From a candidate division KSB1 bacterium (GTDB lineage: Bacteria; Zhuqueibacterota; Zhuqueibacteria; Residuimicrobiales; Krinioviventaceae), in assembly GCA_034505495.1 (NCBI GenBank), contig JAPDQV010000002.1:182820-214947 (forward strand): a DNA stretch of 32,128 nucleotides, read 5' to 3'. Below are positions 7,699 through 15,485 of this stretch, piece after piece (positions within the stretch are counted from its first letter, which is position 1; every line of letters begins with the position of its first letter). Both the position numbers and the translations under genes were made by a program. A model generated the notes under the pieces. The model had not been told where the DNA came from, did not search any database, and saw nothing but the letters and a program-made list of their open reading frames with translations.

Positions 7699-10600
7699 AT
7701 GACTGTTTATCGAGCTCTTGGATTCCTTTTAACCGGCGTCATTTCCACCATTGTTGCACAGGAACAGGTCATTATTCAGCGAATCGAAGCAATGCCCAAC
7801 CAGCCTTCGCCCTACGTGATGCGGGACTGGCGAAGCACGGCTCTCGGCTATGATTCGCTCGTATTTGATCTCAATGCGCGGGGCGAGTATTTGCCGTTAG
7901 TCTGGATCAATACGCATACGGTCAATTATCCGCAGCATGAAAGCTTTGGGTTGGCAACGGTCGTCGGCACGACGCGCCCGTTTTCCGCTGAAGCGATCAA
8001 CCTGTTGCCGGCCGTGATCGGCGCAACGCTGGTCGGGGTGGATAAAAGCAGGCAAAATGGCCGCAATTGGGTGCTGATGTGCGAGGAATTTTTCAACAAT
8101 CGGCCGGAAGAGTTCATCTATCTTAACCATCCGACGGCCCAAAGCGGCGATGACTGGTGGTACGAGACCATGCCGAATGTCTTCTTTTATCAGCTCTACG
8201 ATCTCTATCCTGGAACGGGAGATTTTGATCGCCAATTTCGACTGGTCGCAGAACAATGGCTGCGCGCCGTTAAGGCCATGGGAGGCAACGAGGCACCGTG
8301 GAGTCCGGCCGATATGCAGGCCCGGGCATGGTCGTTTTCAGCCATGAAGGCAATGACAGCCGGCGTTCCTGAGCCGGAGGCTGCCGGTGCGATTGCATGG
8401 ATTTTGTACAACGCCTATTGTCGAACCGGCGACGATCGCTATCGTCTTGGCGCCGAATGGGCCATGGAGTTTCTCAATGCTTATCCCAATAATCCCGCTT
8501 ATGAGCTGCAGTTGCCGTACGGCGTCTATATCGCGGCGCGCATGAATGCAGAACTGGGCACGCTTTACAACGTAGATAGGATGCTCAACTGGTGCTTTGA
8601 TCGCTCGCCTTTGCGCAATTGGGGCGCGATTCTCGGCAATTGGGGCGGGTATGACGTTCACGGTCTTATCGGCGAGCTCTCCGGAAACGATTATGCCTTT
8701 TTGATGAACGGCTTCCAACAGGCAGGCGCCCTCGTCCCTATGGTCCGCTATGACGAGCGGTTCGCCCGCGCCGTTGCCAAGTGGGTGCTCAATTTGGCGA
8801 ACGCCTCACGCCTCTTTTATTCACCCTTCCTGCCCGAGAGTCGGCAGGACAGCCGCAGCTGGTCCTCGCGTTACGATCCTAAAGGCTATATCGGCTATGA
8901 AGCGTTGCGTAAAGAGGCCTACGGCCTCAGTCCCTTTGCCACCGGCGATGCCGTGCGCGGCGGATGGGGTAGAACTAACCTTGCCCTCTATGCTTCCTCG
9001 CACGTCGGCTATCTCGGCAGCATAGTCGATACGACGAACGTGCCCATGATTCTCAAACTTGATCTGCTCAAAACCGACTTTTTCCGTCGTCCGGCGTTTC
9101 CGACTTTTCTTCTCTATAACCCTTATGGAGAAGAAAAAACCGTCATGTTGCAAACACCCGCCGTATCGAGTCGATGCGACATTTATGATGCGGTCGGCAA
9201 TCGGTTTTTGCTGCGTAATGCGCAGGGTCGAATCGGACTGCGAATCCCGGGCGACGGCGTCATTATGCCGGTGGTTATTCCTGCCGACGGAATCGTCACT
9301 TATGCCGAAGATCTGATGCTCGTGAATGAGGTGGTCGTCGATTTTCATACGGGCAGGTTTAGCGGCAATTATCCGCCGCGCATTAAGGCCATTGCAGCAC
9401 AGCCGAATCCGGCTCACCTTACCCAAAGCGTTCGTCTCTATTGCGAAGCAGAGGATAGGGAGTCCGCCGTCTTGCGCTATGCCTGGTATAACGAAAGCGG
9501 CGCCAAAATAGCCGACGAAAAAACTGCGGAATGGCGGCCGATGGCGGCCGGAGAATATGCGTTTCGTTGTGTCGTCGAAGACGGCGCCGGCGGAAGCGCG
9601 GAACGATCGGTGACCGTGCAGGTGATGGACAATCGACCGCCGGTTATCGCATCCTTGCGCGCCGAACCCGACATCGTCGACCCAGACGGCACTTTGCTCC
9701 TAACTTGTTCGGCACTTGATCCAGACGGCGACAGCCTTTATTTTTACTGGCAGGCGGAATCCGGCAACCTACGGCCGATGACCGACCGCGCCGAGTGGCG
9801 GGCACCAAAGCAAGTGGGCGCATATCGCATCTGTTGTACGGTTCGGGACGCTCGCGGCGCAGAGAGCCAAGACAGTCTCTTGGTCGTCGTCGGCCGCTTG
9901 GTGGGCGAATATTCGCTGGACGGCCATGCGTGGGACAGCAGCGGTTTTGCCAATCACGGCAGGCTGCAGGGACCGTTGCCGGCGCCGGATCGGCAGGGGA
10001 ATGAGGGCAAAGCGCTGCGTTTCGACGGCGTAAACGATGCAGTGGCGATCTCCAATCATCTGACCCTCAACAGTCGCAACATTGCGCTGAGTTTTTGGCT
10101 CAATTGGGACGGCCGCGCCGATCGCGAAGAATACGTGATTTCGCACGGCAGTTGGAACCATCGACTCAAGGCTTCCATTCTCACGGACGGCCGCCTGCGT
10201 TGGACGGTCAAAACCGACGCCGGCGTTGCCGATCTGGATTCGCAGACTCGACTCGTCCCCGGCATCTGGTATCACCTCTGTATACAGTATGACGGCAATT
10301 TTGTGCAGATATGGTTGAACGGACGTCTCGATGCTCAAAAAAGTTGGAGCGGGCCGCTCGGGGCGGCCGGCATGGATCTGCTGCTCGGTCAGTCGCTTCC
10401 GGGCGAAATCAGTTACAATTTCAAAGGGTTGCTCGATGAGTTGTGCATCTACAATCGCCCGCTGACGGAAGAAGAGATAAGCGGGCTGATGCGCCGGCCG
10501 GCTTCCATTAACGGCAAAACATATGCCCGGCTTGGCGATCGACCCTATCCTAACCCCTTCAATACCTGCATCATCATTCCACTGCCGGCAGAACAAGAGG

Positions 10601-10791
10601 TTAAAGTGGAGATTCACGATCTGCTCGGTCGACAGGTGCGCCGTTACGAGCCGCACAGCTTAAGGGGACGCCGGGAGATCGAATGGGACGGCCGCGATGA
10701 TACCGGCTGTCTTTTGTCCTCAGGCTGCTATGTCATCATCGTTCGTTGTGCGGGACGATCGACGGTTTGGAAGATCGCCTTTATGAAATAG
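7699..10791 (+). CDS. Large secreted modular protein: helical domain, two Ig/PKD-like domains, LamG, type IX-like sorting domain
   Basis: About 1030 residues. ATG 7699 is preferred over ATG 7693 because GAAAGG stands 6 bases upstream of it; both give the same signal peptide, ending near VAQEQ. Residues about 25-450 form a helical domain rich in Trp/Tyr/Gly with segments LGNWGGYDVHGLIGELSGN and SPFATGDAVRGGWG, suggesting an (alpha/alpha) toroid that I cannot place in a family. A beta region follows to about 545, then two Ig/PKD-like repeats (about 560-645 and 648-732, the second with DPDGDSLYFYW), then a LamG/concanavalin-like domain (about 735-905, with GKALRFDGVNDAV). The last ~85 residues are a sorting module (PYPNPFN, IHDLLGRQVRR). 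It is likely exported and surface-bound, binding or cutting a glycan. The stop is TAG. Confidence 0.85.
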   Translation: MTVYRALGFLLTGVISTIVAQEQVIIQRIEAMPNQPSPYVMRDWRSTALGYDSLVFDLNARGEYLPLVWINTHTVNYPQHESFGLATVVGTTRPFSAEAINLLPAVIGATLVGVDKSRQNGRNWVLMCEEFFNNRPEEFIYLNHPTAQSGDDWWYETMPNVFFYQLYDLYPGTGDFDRQFRLVAEQWLRAVKAMGGNEAPWSPADMQARAWSFSAMKAMTAGVPEPEAAGAIAWILYNAYCRTGDDRYRLGAEWAMEFLNAYPNNPAYELQLPYGVYIAARMNAELGTLYNVDRMLNWCFDRSPLRNWGAILGNWGGYDVHGLIGELSGNDYAFLMNGFQQAGALVPMVRYDERFARAVAKWVLNLANASRLFYSPFLPESRQDSRSWSSRYDPKGYIGYEALRKEAYGLSPFATGDAVRGGWGRTNLALYASSHVGYLGSIVDTTNVPMILKLDLLKTDFFRRPAFPTFLLYNPYGEEKTVMLQTPAVSSRCDIYDAVGNRFLLRNAQGRIGLRIPGDGVIMPVVIPADGIVTYAEDLMLVNEVVVDFHTGRFSGNYPPRIKAIAAQPNPAHLTQSVRLYCEAEDRESAVLRYAWYNESGAKIADEKTAEWRPMAAGEYAFRCVVEDGAGGSAERSVTVQVMDNRPPVIASLRAEPDIVDPDGTLLLTCSALDPDGDSLYFYWQAESGNLRPMTDRAEWRAPKQVGAYRICCTVRDARGAESQDSLLVVVGRLVGEYSLDGHAWDSSGFANHGRLQGPLPAPDRQGNEGKALRFDGVNDAVAISNHLTLNSRNIALSFWLNWDGRADREEYVISHGSWNHRLKASILTDGRLRWTVKTDAGVADLDSQTRLVPGIWYHLCIQYDGNFVQIWLNGRLDAQKSWSGPLGAAGMDLLLGQSLPGEISYNFKGLLDELCIYNRPLTEEEISGLMRRPASINGKTYARLGDRPYPNPFNTCIIIPLPAEQEVKVEIHDLLGRQVRRYEPHSLRGRREIEWDGRDDTGCLLSSGCYVIIVRCAGRSTVWKIAFMK

Positions 10792-11017
10792 CCGACCATT
10801 CACCGACTTTTACAACGGCGGAAGGCTTGCACTCTCACGGCACCTGTTCGTCGAATCCCCCAAAGCGACGGCGTCAGATGATCAGCCTCTCGTTCGGCTG
10901 TCGGAATCTTCCGGCTGTTCTTTGTCATTCTCACCGGCTTTTATCGCCCTTTTCACTTGTTCCTTTTAAGGAAAATGGCTAAAATGGATACAGAATCAGC
11001 TCGTGGGAGTCTCTTTC

Positions 11018-11956
11018 ATGTCGAAAACAATCTTGGCTTTCGGAGAAATCCTGTGGGATCTGCTGCCCGACCGGACCGTATTGGGCGGAGCGGTCTTTAA
11101 TCTCGGCTTTCGCCTGCAGACCCTGGGCAACTCTGTTCAATTTGTCAGTCGGGTCGGCGCGGATGATCTCGGTCGTCGGGCGCTCACCCAGGCTGCGGAG
11201 CTGGGATTGTCCGTCGACTATGTCCAGATTGATCCGCATCATCCCACGGGCACCGTGCCGGTAAGGCTGAAAAACGGCATACCCGATTTTACAATTACTC
11301 CCGACGTCGCCTTTGACTATATCGAGCTGAATGAAAAATTGATCAATGCCGCCGCTTCGGCGGATGCGCTCGCTTTCGGCACGTTGATTCAACGCAGCAG
11401 CGTATCGCGCGCAACGTTGCGCGCCCTTGTCGAGTCAGCGCCGCAGGCAATAAAATTTCTCGACCTCAATCTGCGAAAAAACTGCTGGTCGGAAGAGATT
11501 GTTCGTTGGTCGCTGCAGGCTGCCGACATTCTCAAACTAAACGACGAGGAGGTCAACGAGACGGCGCGGCTCCTAGGACTTGCCTCCGCTTCGATTGCCG
11601 AATTTGCACGAAAGATCATTGCCGACTATTTTCTACAATGCGTGGTCGTCACGTTGGGAGAAAAAGGCGTCTATGCCTGTTCGGCTATGGGTGAGGAGGC
11701 TTATGAACCGGGCTACCAGGTGCAGGTGGGCGATACGGTGGGCGCGGGCGATGCCTGTGCCGCCGGATTCCTGCACGGCCTGCTGCACGGCAAGTCTTTA
11801 GCCGAGTCGTGCCGATTGGGAAACGCGCTCGGTGCATTGGTCGCCTCGACGCACGGCGCTACGGAAACGATTTTGCCGCAGCAAATCGATGCTCTGCTAA
11901 GCAAAGGCGCGGAAAGAATCGCGGCTCATGCTTTACGGCATCTAATACGAGATTAA
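11018..11956 (+). CDS. PfkB-family sugar kinase (fructokinase-like)
   Basis: The 312-residue cytoplasmic protein starts at ATG 11018 (MSKTILAFGEILWDLLP), with GGGAG about 9 bases upstream; an upstream GTG at 11003 is less likely. The N-terminal FGEILWDLLP and GGAVFNLGFRLQTLG (about 23-37) match the sugar-binding part of ribokinase/fructokinase proteins. DTVGAGDACAAGF (239-251) is the PfkB signature, with Asp245 as the catalytic base and the preceding glycines forming the anion hole. It phosphorylates a free sugar with ATP. In this locus fructose or a sugar released by isomerisation is likely, but the substrate is not fixed by sequence. It follows the LamG protein after a 226-base gap with no gene, and the next gene starts 17 bases after its stop. 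Confidence 0.92.
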   Translation: MSKTILAFGEILWDLLPDRTVLGGAVFNLGFRLQTLGNSVQFVSRVGADDLGRRALTQAAELGLSVDYVQIDPHHPTGTVPVRLKNGIPDFTITPDVAFDYIELNEKLINAAASADALAFGTLIQRSSVSRATLRALVESAPQAIKFLDLNLRKNCWSEEIVRWSLQAADILKLNDEEVNETARLLGLASASIAEFARKIIADYFLQCVVVTLGEKGVYACSAMGEEAYEPGYQVQVGDTVGAGDACAAGFLHGLLHGKSLAESCRLGNALGALVASTHGATETILPQQIDALLSKGAERIAAHALRHLIRD

Positions 11957-11973
11957 AAGCTGTCGAGGAGAAA

Positions 11974-13170
11974 ATGAGGTTCCGCAGGTCAATATTGATC
12001 GCGAGTTTCCTGCTGCTCTTTTGTGCCCAAAGGGAAAGGCCCGTGGTTTGGAAACATCTCTCGACCGTCAACAATGACCTCGAGGTTCCCAACGCCGGCA
12101 ATCAGCAGACTGCTACGGCGCTGTTCGACGTCAATAAGGACGGATTGAACGACTTTATCATCGCCGAACGCACAGAGGCGCCGTCGGTTGTCCTATACCT
12201 GCGCACGGTCGACGGCTGGAAGCGCCACATCGTCGACGCCGATCCACTGCACATCGAAGCGGGCAGCGCCTGGACCGACATCGACGGCGACGGCGACATC
12301 GACGTTTTATTCGGCGGTGATTATGCCTGCAATCAGGTTTGGTGGTGGGAGAATCCCTATCCGCATTATGATCGGGCAATACCGTGGCAACGGCACCTCA
12401 TAAAAAACAGCGGCTCGCCCAAACATCATGATCAGCTTTTCGGGGATTTCGACGGCGACGGCCGCGACGAATTGGTCTTTTGGAACCAAAACGACCGCGC
12501 ACTCTATTTTGCCGAGATTCCGCCGGACCCGACGCGGGAGCCGTGGGACTATGTGCCGATTTACACTTACTCAAACGACTCCGAGCCGCCGCAACGCGGC
12601 AGTTATCCGAGTTGGAAGGGCGTCAATGAGCACGAAGGTTTGGCGAAAGGCGACATCGACGGCGATGGAAAACTTGACATCGTCGGCGCCGGCCGCTGGT
12701 TCAAGCACGTCGGGGGCACGACTTTCGAGGTGCATGTCATTGACGAAACCTATGCCTTTTCCCGCTGCGCCGTGGGCGATTTCATCGAGGGCGGGCGTCC
12801 CGAGGTCTTTTTGGTTGTCGGCGACGGCCGCGCGCCGCTGGTACTGTACGAGCAACAGGGCGATCGTTGGGTAGACAAGATCATTATCGACGCGGTGCAG
12901 GACGGCCACACGATCGATGTGCTCGATTTTGACGGCGATGGTCATCTCGACCTGTTTCTTGCCGAGATGCGCCTGTCCGACTATGCCGAGTCGAAAACCC
13001 GCATCCTCTTCGGCGACGGCAAGGGCAATTTCAGAATCCATGTAGTTCACACCGGTTTCGACCTGCACGAATCCCGCATCGCCGATCTGGACGGCGACGG
13101 CGATTTCGATATCCTCGGCAAACCTTACACTTGGAGCGCGCCGCGACTCGATATCTGGCTGCAGGAATAA
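11974..13170 (+). CDS. FG-GAP/VCBS-repeat lipoprotein
   Basis: The 398-residue product starts at ATG 11974, preceded by GAGGAGAAA. The leader MRFRRSILIASFLLLFC ends in a lipobox, with Cys17 the likely lipid site. The mature part carries repeated calcium-loop motifs of FG-GAP/VCBS beta-propellers: DVNKDGLNDF, DIDGDGDIDVLFGG, DFDGDGRDEL, DIDGDGKLDIVGAG, DFDGDGHLDLFLAE and DLDGDGDFDILG. Such propellers are non-catalytic or mediate binding, though some related proteins accompany polysaccharide lyases or hydrolases. It would be membrane-anchored facing the periplasm or cell surface. It lies 17 bases after the sugar kinase gene and is the last gene before a likely terminator, so it probably belongs to the operon. 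No catalytic motif was seen. Confidence 0.88.
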   Translation: MRFRRSILIASFLLLFCAQRERPVVWKHLSTVNNDLEVPNAGNQQTATALFDVNKDGLNDFIIAERTEAPSVVLYLRTVDGWKRHIVDADPLHIEAGSAWTDIDGDGDIDVLFGGDYACNQVWWWENPYPHYDRAIPWQRHLIKNSGSPKHHDQLFGDFDGDGRDELVFWNQNDRALYFAEIPPDPTREPWDYVPIYTYSNDSEPPQRGSYPSWKGVNEHEGLAKGDIDGDGKLDIVGAGRWFKHVGGTTFEVHVIDETYAFSRCAVGDFIEGGRPEVFLVVGDGRAPLVLYEQQGDRWVDKIIIDAVQDGHTIDVLDFDGDGHLDLFLAEMRLSDYAESKTRILFGDGKGNFRIHVVHTGFDLHESRIADLDGDGDFDILGKPYTWSAPRLDIWLQE

Positions 13171-13175
13171 GTTCC

Positions 13176-13210
13176 GAAACTTGCATAAAACGTAAAGTTT
13201 CCGCTTTTTT
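13176..13210 (+). terminator. Likely rho-independent terminator at operon end
   Basis: The 7-base stem GAAACTT / AAGTTTC (13176-13182 with 13195-13201) has a 12-base loop and is followed by a run of six T at 13205-13210. It begins 6 bases after the stop of the FG-GAP lipoprotein gene. The stem is AT-rich, so it is only moderately strong. Confidence 0.5.
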
Positions 13211-13609
13211 CCACTGTTGCAGTATCGGCAGAAATTTTTTTGATTTTCAAGTTTTGGCTGTCTAACTTTTAGTAACCATCCTATCGTCTAACAGGATGAG
13301 GCGTTTTCTAAATCAGAAATGGCTACAAAAGATGCCGCCCTTGCTTGAGCCGCTCTCCACAAAATCAGTTATCCAATCCCTGGTCATCTTTCAAGCATTC
13401 AATTTAAAGTACAAGATCAAATCGGAAAGAATCTGCCGGATTACGATTTTGGAAATTTGATTCGAGAATTGGTTGTATACAAATCACGAGTCATAGGACT
13501 CGTTTTGAACCCTTTTAGAGGAGGAATTCGAGCGCAAAGCTATGAATGGAGATGTTGCAGTTAAAAAGATCATTGTCATCTATAAGAATTACAAGAAAGG
13601 AATTGAGCT
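13211..13609 (+). other. Intergenic leader region with a small hairpin
   Basis: About 400 bases lack a convincing gene and are more AT-rich than the flanking genes. A palindrome TTGTATACAA lies at 13473-13482. A 7-base perfect stem ACGAGTC/GACTCGT with loop ATAG lies at 13486-13503, about 110 bases before the next start codon. A GAGGAGGAATT ribosome-site-like stretch near 13519 is not followed by a convincing reading frame. The region probably holds the promoter and 5' untranslated leader of the gene at 13610; no clear -35/-10 pair could be assigned. Confidence 0.35.
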
Positions 13610-14986
13610 ATGAACCGCAGATATCTTACTATTTTCCTAACGGCCGCAGGTTTCTCTTTTACGCTGTCGGCTCAAACCCCAGTGGAAATCTACTATGGAA
13701 CCTTGGCGACGGGGCCGAACTCTATTGCTTTCATCGATGATATGAAATTTGTTAAACTCGACGTAATGACCGAGATCAGTACCATCATCTCGGCATCCGA
13801 ATTCGGAGGGTCAGGCGCTATTGGATACCTTACCGGCTCAGAGTGGTTAATCGGTAAGACAAGTGATGCGAAAAGCAATCCGGGCAGCATCTTTGTCCTA
13901 AACGACCGGACTGGGGCGATAAGTCCGCCCAAAGGAAATTTCAACGACGTACGCGATCTTGCGGTCATCGATAAAGGAAACCGGCTCGACGCCATCGTGA
14001 TCGACAGAGCCAAGGATAAGGTTCACCTGGTGACCGATGTGATGGGAACGGCCGTCAGCAGTGAGATTACGCCCGCTTCGATCGCGGGAAAAGTAGGGAT
14101 CCAGGGGCTTGCTGTACTCAGCGATTCACTTTATTTTCTGTACGATGAAGCGCCGGGCGGCGGCTTCGGCAACGACCAATTGATCATCGTAGAAGGCAGC
14201 ACCCCTGCTGCAAAGACCACGACTCTTTCCTGGAACGATATCGGGTCGGCAGGTGCCGGCCTGCAGCCTGACGAACTGTCTGTCGATTTTCATAACGGGT
14301 TGGCGGTTCGACAGCCGGATCCTTCTACTGTAAAACTGTACCTATCGAACTTTGGCTCCTTCAGCGACGCCCAGATTATCGAAGTAACATGGGTCAATTC
14401 GGGGAACGGTTTTGACTTTAGTGCCCCAATTTCTTCAGTGCTTTTCTACGAGAACGACTTATTCGCAGCCATCGTGGACAATAATCCTGCTGCACTGGTT
14501 CCGGAGGGCAAGGCCAATTCACGCGGTGTTGCCGTCCTTCCGGGCGAAACCCAAATGGATGACCAATTGCTCATCTGGGTGGATGATTCGGTTAATGATA
14601 ATACCTATATGTTAATGTACAAATTTTCCGATGGATCCTTTTCTCTTTTCGGCGGCGATGCATTGGAGAGAGCGCTCAAGACCTCTCGAGTCACAGCGGG
14701 TGTGCCTGACAGCCGCCTGTTGCTGAACAATTACCCCAATCCCTTCAACCCTTCGACGGAAATCGTATACTCATTGCCCCGTAATGCTTTTGTCGAGTTA
14801 AATATTTTGGATGCGCGCGGCCGTTTTGTAACCCGACTCGCGGAAGGATTCCAACCGGCAGGCGAATACACGCAAACCTGGAACGGCAAAAATAATGAGG
14901 GGCAAGAGATGCCGTCCGGCGTTTATCTCTGCCAATTAAAGACGGAAAATCAAATACGCATTCATAAAATGCTGCTGATGCGCTAG
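13610..14986 (+). CDS. Secreted beta-rich protein with type IX-like sorting domain
   Basis: The 458-residue product starts at ATG 13610 behind AAAGGAATTGAGCT. A signal peptide is clear (MNRRYLTIFLTAAGFSFTLSAQ). Residues about 25-360 are beta-rich and low in Cys, with repeated short strands and Asp/Asn/Gly turns (FIDDMKFVKLD, VRDLAVIDKGNRLDAIVID, LQPDELSVDFHNGLAV). This would fit a beta-propeller, but no family was recognised. The last ~85 residues are a sorting module (NNYPNPFNPSTEI, LNILDARGRFVTRL, MPSGVYLCQL, KMLLMR). It is probably exported across the outer membrane. The gene is monocistronic: long gaps lie on both sides and a strong terminator follows. Its stop is TAG. Function unknown. 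Confidence 0.85.
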   Translation: MNRRYLTIFLTAAGFSFTLSAQTPVEIYYGTLATGPNSIAFIDDMKFVKLDVMTEISTIISASEFGGSGAIGYLTGSEWLIGKTSDAKSNPGSIFVLNDRTGAISPPKGNFNDVRDLAVIDKGNRLDAIVIDRAKDKVHLVTDVMGTAVSSEITPASIAGKVGIQGLAVLSDSLYFLYDEAPGGGFGNDQLIIVEGSTPAAKTTTLSWNDIGSAGAGLQPDELSVDFHNGLAVRQPDPSTVKLYLSNFGSFSDAQIIEVTWVNSGNGFDFSAPISSVLFYENDLFAAIVDNNPAALVPEGKANSRGVAVLPGETQMDDQLLIWVDDSVNDNTYMLMYKFSDGSFSLFGGDALERALKTSRVTAGVPDSRLLLNNYPNPFNPSTEIVYSLPRNAFVELNILDARGRFVTRLAEGFQPAGEYTQTWNGKNNEGQEMPSGVYLCQLKTENQIRIHKMLLMR

Positions 14987-15013
14987 TCGATTCAGCAATA
15001 ATCCTTGGGTGAT

Positions 15014-15047
15014 AAGGCGGTTTCAGACTTGGAACCGCCTTTTTTTA
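15014..15047 (+). terminator. Rho-independent terminator after the 13610-14986 gene
   Basis: AAGGCGGTTTC pairs with GGAACCGCCTT (15014-15024 with 15031-15041; about 11 pairs with one G-U), loop AGACTT, followed by a T-run to about 15046. It lies 28 bases after the stop codon. Confidence 0.9.
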
Positions 15048-15446
15048 TAACATAGCTGGAAGAATGAACTGGGCGAATTTCAGCTATATCAGTCATTGTT
15101 GGAAAGAAATTAAAAAATGGAAAGGTTATGCGCAGAAAGGGTAGGCGGATTTAGAAGGATGAGGTATCTGCAACGGCAATCGCCGCCTTTTACAAACAGT
15201 GACTGCCATTAAAAATGTGCCGATTTCCCGCTAATAAAAAGGCTGCGCGAAAGGAGGCGCAGGCATTTGCAGTCTTTAGTTCGTGAAGCTGCATGCGTTT
15301 AATAAAGGGCAGCAGACGGCTCGTTCGCCCGCTATTCAAACTTTAATGTTAACCTCGATTTTATTGATGGCAATAGGGCGCACCGACCGTTCCTGAAACG
15401 GCGGTGAATTGAAGCTGCACATGATGGGTACATATCCGGCATAAAT
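15048..15446. other. Gene-poor spacer between convergent units, with a possible coding relic
   Basis: About 400 bases between two terminators contain no complete gene. On the minus strand, a frame ending in TGA at 15336-15338 stays open back to the terminator hairpin near 15447. It reads like a natural protein end (FQERSVRPIAINKIEVNIKV is its last stretch). It has no good start, no ribosome site and no partner upstream, so it may be the remnant of a lost gene or chance. Nothing else was recognised. Confidence 0.3.
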
Positions 15447-15482
15447 AAAAAAAGCCCGAAAGCGACAGCTTTCGGGCTTTTT
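15447..15482 (-). terminator. Rho-independent terminator after the first tandem GH5 gene
   Basis: GCCCGAAAGC (15454-15463) and GCTTTCGGGC (15468-15477) form a perfect 10-base stem with a 4-base loop, flanked by seven A on the left and five T on the right. It starts 3 bases beyond the stop of the minus-strand GH5 gene. The flanks allow activity in both directions. Confidence 0.92.
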
Positions 15483-15485
15483 AAG

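Noticed and set aside
10746..10982. Open frame overlapping the end of the LamG protein gene and the following gap
   Set aside because: No ribosome site, no recognisable motif, and it starts inside a confident gene.
13347..13564. About 70 open codons on the + strand before the 13610 gene
   Set aside because: No ATG and no good alternative start or ribosome site; no recognisable domain, so chance openness is more likely.
13546..13740. 64-codon + frame with an ATG just upstream of the 13610 gene
   Set aside because: It overlaps the signal-peptide-bearing gene out of frame, and no motif was seen.
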